Source: Corylus avellana (lineage: Eukaryota; Streptophyta; Magnoliopsida; Fagales; Betulaceae). Taken from it: DNA of 64,000 nucleotides. Under the pieces are notes generated by a model that was not told the origin of the DNA, searched no databases, and saw only the letters and a list, made by a program, of their open reading frames with translations. Position numbers and translations under genes: made by a program. Numbering within the stretch: the first letter of the stretch is position 1; every line of letters begins with the position of its first letter. The stretch spans positions 3,527,021 to 3,591,020 of the forward strand of contig NC_081541.1 of assembly GCF_901000735.1 (NCBI RefSeq), read 5' to 3'. Shown here in pieces: positions 10,932-20,405 of this stretch.

Positions 10932-11113
10932 GAGTAATTCTAGGTGGCCTACTTGTGCCCTATTTGTGTCCCATTAAGAATGATGTGGCTATTAAAATCA
11001 CCCTTTGATCAAATTTTAATAATGATCAATCATAAGTCCAATGGTGATTTTAATAGCCTGATCATTCTTAGTAGGATACAAGTAAGACAAAAGTAGGCCA
11101 CCTAGAATTACTC
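10932..11113. mobile_element. MULE-like MITE with 22-bp terminal inverted repeats
   Basis: A 182-bp element beginning GAGTAATTCTAGGTGGCCTA and ending in its exact reverse complement (22 of 22 bp). A second internal inverted pair (CTATTAAAATCACC / GGTGATTTTAATAG) is present. Flanks read TATTTGAAAC on the left and TATTTGAACT on the right, consistent with a 9-bp target-site duplication TATTTGAAC carrying one extra A on the left. TSDs of 9-11 bp point to the Mutator superfamily; there is no transposase, so it is non-autonomous. Confidence 0.7.
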
Positions 11114-11172
11114 TATTTGAACTGGAGAGAATCATGTTAACACAGTTCAAATGAACGAGATGATCATATTCC

Positions 11173-11272
11173 TACTAAACTGATGCGTAGCTCATTCATT
11201 AGTACTCGTTACATTTCTCTTAATTAATTATTTTGTTTTTCTCTAATGAATGAGCTACACATCAGTTTAGTA
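11173..11272. repeat. Foldback element, 29-bp arms
   Basis: Arms 11173-11201 and 11244-11272 (TACTAAACTGATG.. / ..CATCAGTTTAGTA) pair with one mismatch around a 42-bp AT-rich loop. It is the third inverted repeat within 440 bp. It is probably a MITE; no clear target-site duplication was identified. Confidence 0.65.
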
Positions 11273-12323
11273 AACCCCTCTTAATAAAATAGTTAGTATC
11301 CCTAACGTTTTTCAAAAATTTAAGAGATAAATTTAATTGTTTAGTAGTTGATCTGAAAAGTACCATAGGGACTAATAGTTAATTTATAAGAAATTTATAA
11401 TAACAACTATAATACCCTAACAACACTCAAAAAAAAAAAATAATAATAATAATAATAATAATAAAAGCTTCTTGCCATGTTTAAAAATCAACTGAAAATT
11501 GTGGAGAAAAAGTATTTAACTGGTTAGAATATAGAACATCTTCATAAATTTAATGAGCATAAAAAGGAAGCATTGCTGTACTCCCTTCAAATTTGTCTGC
11601 ACTTGCTATATTCTTGTATGTATTCTGTGTTCATTCATTACATAGTCCGTTCTTCAATAACCCATCAGTTAAAGTAATTATCAACCGGCCAGCTTTTTGA
11701 TAATATCGTGTTCTAATTAACAACTATCACTGCTACGTAGACTGCCTCCGAATATAATGCCCAACTCCACTACTGATTAGATGTTGTTAGGCACAGATAA
11801 AACATGTTCTACGGCCAAAATCAATCTCATAAAGGATCAAAAATGGCTCTTTATCATTTTTTTTCGTATGTTAAAGTATTGATTAAGTGATTAAATTTAT
11901 CTCTTCTTATAAATTTAAGCTTTTAAAATAACTAGTAGTTTAACATGGTTATGTGGTCGAACCTTGATTCCGTCAATTATTCTATTTAAATTAAATATTT
12001 CACGTGTTTAACTTCACCTATTAAAAGGGAGTTTGAGCTCACACGAAAAAGAGAATATTAAAATATTGATTAAATTTACCTATTCTTATAAGATAAAGTT
12101 TTTGCGACAATTAGTGTAAATCCACCGATTGTAGTTTAATATATAAATCCACCGGCCTTTGGCTTACCCGGTTAATGCGCTAAGAAAGAGCCAGCACCAA
12201 ACTGACAAGCTTAGCTTCTTCGCGTAACCCCTGCAACCACGCCGCCAGGCCACCATTCAAAAAAGCGCAAAAATGGACGCAGAGATGGATCACAATTCAC
12301 ACAATACAATATTATCAGCGTAC
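11273..12323. other. Intergenic, no gene seen
   Basis: AT-rich DNA with a poly-A/(TAA)n run at about 11429-11463. This is where later exons of the WAT1-like gene would be expected on the minus strand, but I see none of the family's motifs. Confidence 0.45.
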
Positions 12324-12523
12324 CTTTCGAAGTAGAAAGCAAAAGGGGCGACGCAAATGGCAGCAACGGCGTGCCGGTAAGCCATGAGAGCAAAAATGAA
12401 GGTCCCCTCGGAGAGTATCACCCTGGAGAGCAGTTGCTGACCGGTTGCGAAAATCTGCACCATTAGCATGCTCATCACTACCTGGGACCACGCAAACCAT
12501 TTCCTCGCCATACCCATCGCCAT
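12324..12523 (-). pseudogene. WAT1-related (EamA/nodulin MtN21) transporter, orphan first exon
   Basis: One exon from ATG at 12523 to a good donor (GAAAG|GTACGC) at 12324, encoding 66 residues that start MAMGMARKWFAWSQVVMSML. It includes the family block LSEGTFIFALMAYRHAVAA and ends APFAFYFER. WAT1 proteins are ten-helix membrane transporters of about 350-400 aa whose genes have 5-7 exons; this exon covers helix 1 and part of helix 2. No following exon was found in the 1.5 kb between it and the N gap. Either the gene is truncated, or the rest is in the gap or beyond a misjoin. The upstream region has a plausible 5' UTR with CT-rich and poly-A tracts. The exon itself is intact, so 'pseudogene' describes the gene as seen here. 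Confidence 0.7.
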
Positions 12524-13897
12524 CGATCGATCTCTACGCGTTTGTTTGTTTGTCTGTGTTGATAGAATAATTAAATGGACTGAAAAAGATGCCGGGAAAC
12601 GGTTCTCTAAGTCAGTTGGGCGAGAGTTTGAAGTTTGTATCAGATTCCCCAGAAGATCTTTTAAAACCAAAAAAAAAAAAAAAGAGAAAAATTTAAAGGT
12701 AATAAATGCAGGTGGGCATTGGAAAATCCGAAGGGTTGGAGATGGATGTCAGGAGACTCTCTGTGTCACTCACTCACTCACTCGCTGCCATCCTCCATAT
12801 CTTTGCTTATCCTTTCCGCTGCTCCATCCTCTTTATATAATTTTTTGCTTGTTCGCCTCTGCTTGCTAGCCCACCCCTGCTTTTTACCCACTTTGCCCTT
12901 TTAACTAGACTCCTCATTGCTTTTCTAATTCTGTTGAGCCGCTTTAAATCCTGCAATTTCAAAATACAGTTAATAAAAAGTTATGAATTTTAAAATTAAG
13001 ATAGTATTTTTTTGAGTCGTGATTTTTAAAATCACTAATATATCAAAATTGAATGACGATCATCTTAAATTTAATGGTCATTTTAAAAGCAGCATCACAT
13101 TGGTCTGTTTGTTAAAGAATTTTGATCCGATACTGTAGCAAAAATTGATTGATGAAAAAATAAGAATATTTGGTATGAGAAAATGAAAAAAGTATATATA
13201 TATTTTGTAGTGATTTTTTAATAATTTTTTAAAAAAATTTAAATAGTAATAAAAAAAATAATTGATGTAATTTAAAAAGTAAAAATATTGTAAAAAAATA
13301 AAAAAGTGAGATGAATAATATCGAATCAAAATCGTTTAACAAACAAAGCTTAGTACTCCTTATAATAATATTATTTTAAAACCTGTTTTTCTTATAATTT
13401 AAATATGAATAGGAGGAAAGGGGCAAGTGTGAAAAGTAGGCATTATATATACGGCGTAAAGAAAGGCCATGTACTTGTGATGTCTCCCTTATTTGGCTGA
13501 GATGTCAATTATGTTATGTGAAAAGAATAATTGAGCAAAAAAGAAACTCTTAACAAACGCTCTTCTTGCCAAATCATACTACTTGAACTTGTCACGTACG
13601 TGCATGAATCACTCAGCCAAGAGATAATTAATCCATCTGGCCAGGTCAGATGGCAATTCCAAAATCAAACCAAATCCAGGTTTTTGAAATTTGTACAAAA
13701 AAGGAACACCCCCTAAACAGGCACTTAGTCCATAATGTTGACGTTAAAGTTTCAACTAACTCTTTGACCAATAATTGTAAAAACAAAAATTACTTAAATT
13801 GTTTAGCATTCAATATTATTTTAAAAAAATACTCAAAACATTCAATATTGTGGGTTAAATGTGATGTAGAAATGTAATATATTACATTACTTTTTTA
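12524..13897. other. Intergenic, no gene seen
   Basis: The 5' flank of the WAT1-like exon, followed by very AT-rich DNA. Short ORFs have no recognisable features. Confidence 0.45.
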
Positions 13898-14353
13898 GAT
13901 AATTACTTTTCCTCTCATCAACTACAACGCATTATCATTTTACCTCATGAACTGACAACCCTATTGCTTGACCCTATCAAACTATCATTTTGTGCTCAAA
14001 ACTCTCATTCCGTCAGTCAAAGATGTTAAACTCAGACGGTCAACCTATCATTGCACCCCACGTATTATCTTAAAATTTTCTATTTTACTTTTGCCCACAG
14101 TAGGGTTGTCAGTTCATGAGAGTAAAATGATAATGCGTTGAAGTTGATAGGGAAAAAAGGTGAGATAGAAAATTTCAAGATGACATGTGGAGCACACATG
14201 ATGGGTTGATTGTTTGAGTTAATGCCTTTGACAGACGGAAATTGGGTTTTGGGCACAAAATAGTAATTTGATAGGGTCAGGCAGTAAAGTTTTCAGTTCA
14301 TTGGGACAAAGTGATAATACGTTGTAATTGATGGGAGAAAATGTAATTATCCC
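13898..14353. repeat. Long imperfect inverted repeat (~450 bp foldback)
   Basis: The left side (GATAATTAC..., ACAACGCATTATCATTTTAC, TGAACTGACAACCCTA, GACCCTATCAAA) reappears reverse-complemented at the right end (TTTGATAGGGTC, ...GTGATAATACGTTGTAATTGATGGG...GTAATTATC). An inner copy of the ACGCATTATCATTTTA block occurs at about 14098-14150. The arms are about 200 bp and clearly diverged. It is probably an old foldback or MITE-like element; no coding capacity. Confidence 0.7.
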
Positions 14354-14442
14354 TTATTTTTTATTTTTTTTGTAAAAAAAGTCACAAAGATTGCGGAAGT
14401 TCCATCTAATGGGCGTCCAATTGTCAACTAAGCCGACCGGGT

Positions 14443-14659
14443 TGGGCCCATGAAAAACAAACATCTACAAAAGCAGGCCCATCCTCAGCCATTTTAGGGC
14501 TCTAATAAATTCCCTTTGGGGTTTTAGGGTTTTGCGTACACATAGTCACATATACACCGGTCACCGCTATATATAAGACCTTAATCTTACTAGGGCTTTT
14601 GGTTGCTCCCATTTTTCTCAGAGCCGCTTCAGAGAGAAAGAGAGAGAGACAGCGAGAAG
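14443..14659 (+). promoter_or_regulatory. Promoter and 5' UTR of RPL9
   Basis: Site II motifs TGGGCC at 14443-14448 and its reverse complement at 14476-14481, a telo-box (TTAGGGTTT) at about 14524-14532, a TATA box (CTATATATAAG) at about 14568-14578, then a pyrimidine-rich start region and a GA-rich leader. The telo-box with site II pair is characteristic of plant ribosomal protein genes (established knowledge). Confidence 0.7.
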
Positions 14660-15034
14660 ATGAAGACCATTCTCTCCTCAGAGACCATGGATATCCCCGA
14701 CGGTGTGAACATCAAGGTCCACGCCAAGATCGTTGAGGTGGAAGGCCCCCGTGGCAAGCTCACCCGGAACTTCAAGCACCTGCAGCTTGATTTTCAGCTC
14801 ATAACTGACGAGGAAACCGGCAAGCGCAAGCTCAAGGTCGAGGCCTGGTTCGGATCTAGGAAGACATCGGCTGCGATCCGCACTGCTCTCAGCCACGTCG
14901 AGAACCTTATCACCGGTGTCACCAAGGGCTACCGCTACAAGATGAGGTTCGTGTACGCCCACTTTCCCATCAACGCCAGCATCACAAACGGGAACAAGGC
15001 CATCGAGATCCGTAACTTTCTTGGTGAAAAGAAG
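14660..15034 (+). CDS. RPL9: 60S ribosomal protein L9 (uL6), first exon only, cut by assembly gap
   Basis: ATG at 14660 ([16 protein letters not shown]) to the donor GAAGAAG|GTACCC at 15034 gives exactly 125 codons. Conserved uL6 features are visible: [15 protein letters not shown] near residue 30, [20 protein letters not shown] and [15 protein letters not shown], then the start of the second uL6 fold domain ([11 protein letters not shown]). The full plant protein is about 194 aa, so the last ~69 residues, including the C-terminal rRNA-contact region, are missing. They most likely lie in or beyond the gap at 15261-15360, because the intron after 15034 runs into it. The protein sits near the sarcin-ricin loop of the large ribosomal subunit. 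Codon use is GC-rich compared with its surroundings, as expected for a highly expressed gene. Confidence 0.92.
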
Positions 15035-15260
15035 GTACCCTTTTGGCTATTTTCAATTCGGTTTGCTCTGTTTCGTGGTTTTGGCATGTGGGTGGTTTGG
15101 ATCATGAAGATTTATGTTAATTTCTGTTTGTTTGTGTTCTGGGACTTCTTTAAATACGAATTGCTGCTTGATTTGTGGGGATTGGTTACAGTATTTGAAT
15201 GGGTTTTTCATGTTTTTGGTTGATGTGAAATGTAGATCGCATTTGTAATGGTTACTCATA

Positions 15261-15360
15261 NNNNNNNNNNNNNNNNNNNNNNNNNNNNNNNNNNNNNNNN
15301 NNNNNNNNNNNNNNNNNNNNNNNNNNNNNNNNNNNNNNNNNNNNNNNNNNNNNNNNNNNN
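15261..15360. other. Assembly gap (100 N)
   Basis: The second 100-N gap, inside the first intron of RPL9. It joins two unrelated sequences: RPL9 on the left and a PERK-like fragment on the right. Confidence 1.
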
Positions 15361-15409
15361 ATGGAACTGTAGTAGTGCATTGTCGTTGTTAGGAAAGATC
15401 CATAGGAAG

Positions 15410-15966
15410 ATGGACTCCACAACCCCTCCCTCCTCTCATGTGCGAATTTACCAACTTCCTCTGTCACCTCACCACCACCACCTTCTTCCCCTGCTCCGTC
15501 GAATTCTTCAACTACGCCTACTCAGACTACTGACACCCCAGTGCCTTCATCCCCTTCAACCCCTTCAACTCTAGCTCCTCAGTCTCCTCCACCGCCAGCC
15601 CCTGCTGCTCCTCCTCCATCCCCGCCAGCTTCACCCCCACCCGTATTAACACCACCTCCAACCTCACTGCCACCTTCTCCGCCAACCACCATCAACTTCA
15701 CCACCGCCATCGCTACCAGCATGACCCCCACCATCTGCCCCTTTGCCAGATCACCCCCTCCAGTTTTATCTTCGCTGCCACCACCACTAGGAGGCTCTCC
15801 TCCGCAAGCATCCCTTACACCTCCGGTGGCATCCCCACCTCCCCCTCGAGCCATTCCACCAACTGCATCTTTACCTCCTCCACCCAATGATCCAGCACCG
15901 CCTTCCTCCAATCTAGATCTGGGAAATTCTGGGAAATTTTTACGATCTCTCTGGAATTTAAATTAA
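15410..15966 (+). pseudogene. PERK-like proline-rich extracellular region, frameshifted fragment
   Basis: An ATG at 15410 opens MDSTTPPSS, a typical start of a proline-rich extensin-like receptor kinase (PERK). The proline-rich continuation (PSNSSTTPTQTTDTP, then many SPPPP/PPPSPP blocks to about 15900) is in a different frame, so a frameshift lies between about 15436 and 15480. The frame then ends at TAA 15966 after a non-PERK tail (LRSLWNLN). No transmembrane segment or kinase domain follows; within 200 bp the duplicated block begins. It looks like a broken 5' end of a PERK gene. An alternative is an unrelated proline-rich cell-wall protein; repeated low-complexity sequence makes the family call moderate. 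The Gly-rich ORF on the opposite strand is its shadow. Confidence 0.5.
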
Positions 15967-17039
15967 TTTTAAAATTAAATTAAAAAAAATTAATATTTTA
16001 ATAAGGTGAAACGGTGCGTTTTGAATTTGACTAACGGCTGTTAAAAATTTTTGACGGCATGGATTTTATTGTCATTTCCATTAACCCAGGGAGTAAATTT
16101 TCGAAAAAAAAAACCCAGGGAGTTTTTAAAAAAGGCGCGTTTACCTAAGGATTTTATATACAATTTCCCAAATATATATATATAAACAAGGTTAACTTTC
16201 ATGATCTCCACCTTAAAGTAAAATATTGAATGGACAAGAGACAATGCACATCCAACTTACTGCACCAAACGTACACCACAATTCACAAAGGAAGAGACGA
16301 TGCATTCAAGCTCAAGCTAAATTCTGATTCAGTACAAATGTTTAGACAAGTTCATATTGCATTATATATCTTCTACTTACGATGCAAAGTATTTCAAGCT
16401 GGATTATTTTCTTTCTTCAAATTTTGACTACAAAATTGATAGCTTGTTCTTTTCTCCTCATTCATATCCCTTCTCCAGCTAGAGGGCAATTACCCTCATG
16501 AACAAACACAACAACTCATATGATAAACAGAGGACGGAGGATCAGGTGGCAGGCGCATGAAATGTATTGATCTATAAATAATAGTTTCAAAGAACATACT
16601 ATACTAGAAATGTGTATAAAAATGCATAAACAAAATCTGAAAGTCGACACACACACACAATTATACTATGAAGAGCATCATCCTAGAAGGAGCTAAGAAG
16701 ATACGGGGTGAATTATCTAGAATTCTTCACCATACAGAAAAGAAAAACGTAATGATAACTCCAATAACTCGTACAAATTGAACAAGAATGAAAAACAAAA
16801 TCAAACCCACAACACAAACACAAAGAAAAGAATGGAAGCTTATACATATAACAAAAAGAATAGGAGGAAAATACAATCCCTATCCGTATATATTCGTCTC
16901 TTACGTACACAAGAAAGAAATGCACTGCCGCTCTCTCTCACACACGCACCCAAATTCTCAGAAAAAAATCTTAAACAAAAAAAATAAAAAAACTGACCAA
17001 TCAATCAATGATATGAACCCCAGAGAATTCCCAAGCCCA

Positions 17040-17438
17040 TCAGAGAAGCCCAAACAAGACGGAGAAGCCGAGCACGATGAGCCAGACGATGTGGACAAGA
17101 AGGAGGGCCTGGCCCGAGACAGGGCCCTGCTCGCCACTGCCATTGCCGACCTCGCAGTGACCCATCTTGGCGACCGTGGTGCCGGAGCAGGCGGCGTCGG
17201 GACAGCCACACCAGTAGGTCATGCCGTCGGTGCCGCAGACCGGGTTGGGCCGGAAACAGTTCACGGGGCAGGACGCGGGCTTGGTCTGGATGCAGTCATC
17301 GTAGTTTTTTTCTAAGGATCCAACAACCGAGGCTATGTAGTCTGATCGGACGGTGGGGATGGTGCTAACGGCGAAGATTATGGCGATGGTGATGATGATG
17401 AGGAAAGAGCATGTTGGTTTGGGGAATTGGGGGCTCAT
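17040..17438 (-). CDS. Kazal-type serine protease inhibitor family protein, predicted GPI-anchored (copy B)
   Basis: The 132-aa product is identical to that at 3960-4358: signal peptide, eight-cysteine Kazal-like module and hydrophobic C-terminal tail. The identity contrasts with several replacements in the neighbouring TRM112 and NAC copies. It is divergent with TRM112 copy B, with the same telo-box and site II motifs between them (17439-18273). Confidence 0.85.
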   Translation of the reverse strand: MSPQFPKPTCSFLIIITIAIIFAVSTIPTVRSDYIASVVGSLEKNYDDCIQTKPASCPVNCFRPNPVCGTDGMTYWCGCPDAACSGTTVAKMGHCEVGNGSGEQGPVSGQALLLVHIVWLIVLGFSVLFGLL

Positions 17439-18273
17439 GGTGGTTGCCTATTCGCAAAGGCGAGAACTTTTAGAAATCGCCCAGACGCTTCGGCTTTGAA
17501 AGAAAATCCCCAATTCGTACCCTTATTGAAGCAATTAGGGTTTGGGAATTGGGGAACGAAGCACGGAAGAAGGAATTCAGCAAGAAAGGGGATTTTGATT
17601 TTGTGAGGAAAGAATCTCGGTCGTCCAAAGAAGGAAAGGTGTTCTTTCCGTCACACGCTTGGCATCTTTCTTTGGTTAACCGCTGTACAGTTGGGCTTTT
17701 ATTTTTTATGTTTTTTATTTTTTTGTGTGTATTGGTTGAGGTTTGTTTGCTTTCTTCATCAACTTTGTTTGAAAAAATAAGAGCTCTTTTGCAAAGTGAT
17801 GAGAGGAAAGTCCTTTGGAGACCCACTGAGAACCCAAACAGCCTACCAACCCAATAAAAAAGAAGGTGGGCCATGAGTATTGAGGCCTCATTAAGCCCAA
17901 ACCCAATCCGAGACCATCACTCAATTGGGCTCGTCTTGTTAGGCAATAAGCCGCAATACAACAAAAAGATACCGGGTTTCGGAAGCGTCCGCATGCATGA
18001 GTTACAGGACCGGAATTACTGCATTTTGTCCGAAATCCGACCGATAACCGTCGGGTGAGCCGAACCCGGACCGATTTGGGAATCTCGTCGAATTGATTTG
18101 TTTTAGGTAATGTAATATGACCAATTTTTGTTTTACGTATTTTGGATATTAATTTCAGTTAATTTCTATTGGATTGATGTGAATTGAAGGAAATTGGAGA
18201 TTAGGGTTTTGGATAGTCCTATTGTGAATTTGAGGTTCTGATTTACACGTTTTAATGTTCAATGAATTGTTAG

Positions 18274-18624
18274 ATGAAGCTGCTAACTCACAACATGCTC
18301 TCCTCGAACATCAAAGGCGCGGCCAACGGCTTCCCTCTCCGCATTGAGGTGGAGAAGGCAACAGAGAAGCAAGTGGAGTTAAACGCCGGCTTCCTCCGAA
18401 ACGTGTTCCCCATAATCGAGTGGAAGGCCCTCGTAGATGCTGCCCAGCTCCCTGAGGTGGCCGACTCGTCCATGCTCGACTCCGACAACTTCTTGAACAA
18501 GTTCCACAACGCCCTTCTGGAGCTCCACCTTGAGAAGGACGCGCTCGTTTGTCCCGAGACCGCTCGGCGCTTCCCGGTCAGTCAAGGAATTCCCAATATG
18601 CTGCTTCTTGAAGACGAGGTCTGA
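18274..18624 (+). CDS. TRM112: Multifunctional methyltransferase subunit TRM112 homolog (copy B), shortened
   Basis: An intronless protein of 116 aa. Relative to copy A it has V16A, M47I, an inserted Asn after LDSD, H-to-N in the following FHNA, and T-to-I in SQGIPNMLL. The Asn (DSDNFLNKF) and the Ile of QGIPN are closer to the usual plant sequence, so copy B is probably nearer the ancestral form. Like copy A it lacks the ~7-residue MGY-containing segment and has CPETAR rather than CPETGR. Function as in copy A: obligate partner of several RNA and protein methyltransferases. Confidence 0.85.
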   Translation: MKLLTHNMLSSNIKGAANGFPLRIEVEKATEKQVELNAGFLRNVFPIIEWKALVDAAQLPEVADSSMLDSDNFLNKFHNALLELHLEKDALVCPETARRFPVSQGIPNMLLLEDEV

Positions 18625-18946
18625 ATCTGGTAAGGTTACTTAATTAAGAGACTTTTGTTTCCTCTTCGTGGTTGTTTTCTGATACGGCTTTTGGCTACAC
18701 AGACATGATATCCTATATAAGGGGCATCAAAACCATGTCTACTTGTGACTTTATTTGATCACAAAGATAATAGGAATGGTAGTAATAATAACAGTAATAT
18801 ATAAAATCACAATGTATATCTCTTGCAGATTCAGAACAGTTGCGATTACATGCATACAACCGAAATTGATATCCAGAATGTGAAATACCCTACCTATAGT
18901 TTTTACCATGCAGATGAGCATCATCTTGATCATTAGAAAATTACCT

Positions 18947-19583
18947 GATTAGCAATTTCCGTATCAATATCTTCTTTCTACAATGTCTCATGGTCAGGAG
19001 CTGTCTAATCTTCTGCTTATGGTTTTCAACCTGCTGTTGTAATTTTTGAAAGATATCTTGAGGAAGCAATTCTACTTGATTAGCAATTTTCCCATCGATA
19101 TCTTCTTCCTACCATGCCTCATGGTCAGGATCTGTCTAATCTTCTGCTTATGGTTTAATTTTGTATATGGTTTTCAACTTGCTGTTGACATGTTTGAAAG
19201 ATATCTCGAGGAAGCAATTCTTCTTGATTGGCAATTTCCATGTCGATATCTTCTTTCTACCATGCCTCATGGTCAGAATCTTTTTAATTCTCAGCTTATG
19301 GCTTTTTCAACCTGCTGTTGAAATTTTTAAAAGATCTCTCGAGGAAGCAATTATACTAGATTAGCAATTTTCCTGCCGATATCTTCTTTCTACCATGCCT
19401 CATGGTCAGGATCTGTCTAATTTCTCTGCTTATGGTTTTCAACTTGCTGTTGAATTTAGGGCGAACAATCTCTCGAGGAAGAAATTATACTTGATTAGCA
19501 ATTTCCCCGTTGATATCTTCTTTCTACCATGCCTCATGGTCAGGATCTCTCTAATTCTCTGCTTATAGTCTAATTCAACGTCT
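18947..19583. repeat. ~131-bp tandem repeat, five units (copy B)
   Basis: Same array as at 5864-6500, with the same five units and a handful of substitutions. Unit number did not change between the copies, which argues that they separated recently. Confidence 0.85.
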
Positions 19584-19596
19584 AATTCTTTCTACC

Positions 19597-20347
19597 ATGC
19601 CTCAAGGTTTTCAATATTCCCTCAAATTGTTCATCAAATTTAACAAACCAAGAGTGGTCAAATTTGGGTGTCTGGAATAACTTGAATTTTAAACCAGGCT
19701 TCAATATAATCAAAGTAGTAAAGGGAATATCAATATTGGAGAGTTTTCTAAGCTTGGAAGGGTGGTCACCCCAATCTTTTTCAGAAATAATTTTATCAAA
19801 ATAGACACTATGATAAAGAAGCTTTAGAACCAGTCTGCAACAAAATATTGGTATAATAGGAGAGATCTTTCAAAAGATGTTCAAAAGCCCAATGAAAGCG
19901 AGGAGGGAAATAGGAAAGTGCTAATTGGGATGGGTCCTTAATAGAAGCACAATTAATCTCAACAAAAAAATAGGTGTTGGAAATGGGGAACACGAACATA
20001 GGCGGATGCTTGCTCGTGTTTAATAAATGGGGTTTTGGGCATCAGTTTCAACAATTTCAAAGGCATTAGTTTCAACAATTTTGAAAACATTATCAATGGA
20101 AATACCTAAACAGGGTAGAGTTTTAATCTCCTTGACTAATGAAGTATGAATATCAGTCCAAGGAGGAGGATTACTTTGCAACCTAGGGTTTGCAATATTT
20201 CCTCATATCTTTGTAGAAGTCAGCAATGTAATTTAATGACCCGAAAAATCTTTGGAGTTGAGTTTTATCGGTGATAACATCAGGAAATTTATCAGCAAAT
20301 TGAATAACTCTATCAATGGGACGGACTTGTCCTTAAGAAAGCAGGCT
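19597..20347 (-). mobile_element. Endogenous pararetrovirus (Caulimoviridae-like) remnant, degenerate (copy B)
   Basis: The duplicate of the fossil at 6515-7265, with additional small differences that shift frames (for example around 20033, where one base fewer interrupts the reading frame that is open in copy A). It shows the same RT-end and RNase H-start motifs on the minus strand. It is non-functional. Confidence 0.55.
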
Positions 20348-20405
20348 TATACTGGCTATGTCTTATATTCATTGCTATCCTATCCTATCAAAGATGGGCT
20401 CTTTG

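Noticed and set aside
14678..14962. Minus-strand frame across RPL9 exon 1
   Set aside because: Antisense shadow of a highly conserved ribosomal protein exon.
15579..15911. Gly-rich minus-strand frame
   Set aside because: Mirror image of the proline-rich PERK-like sequence.
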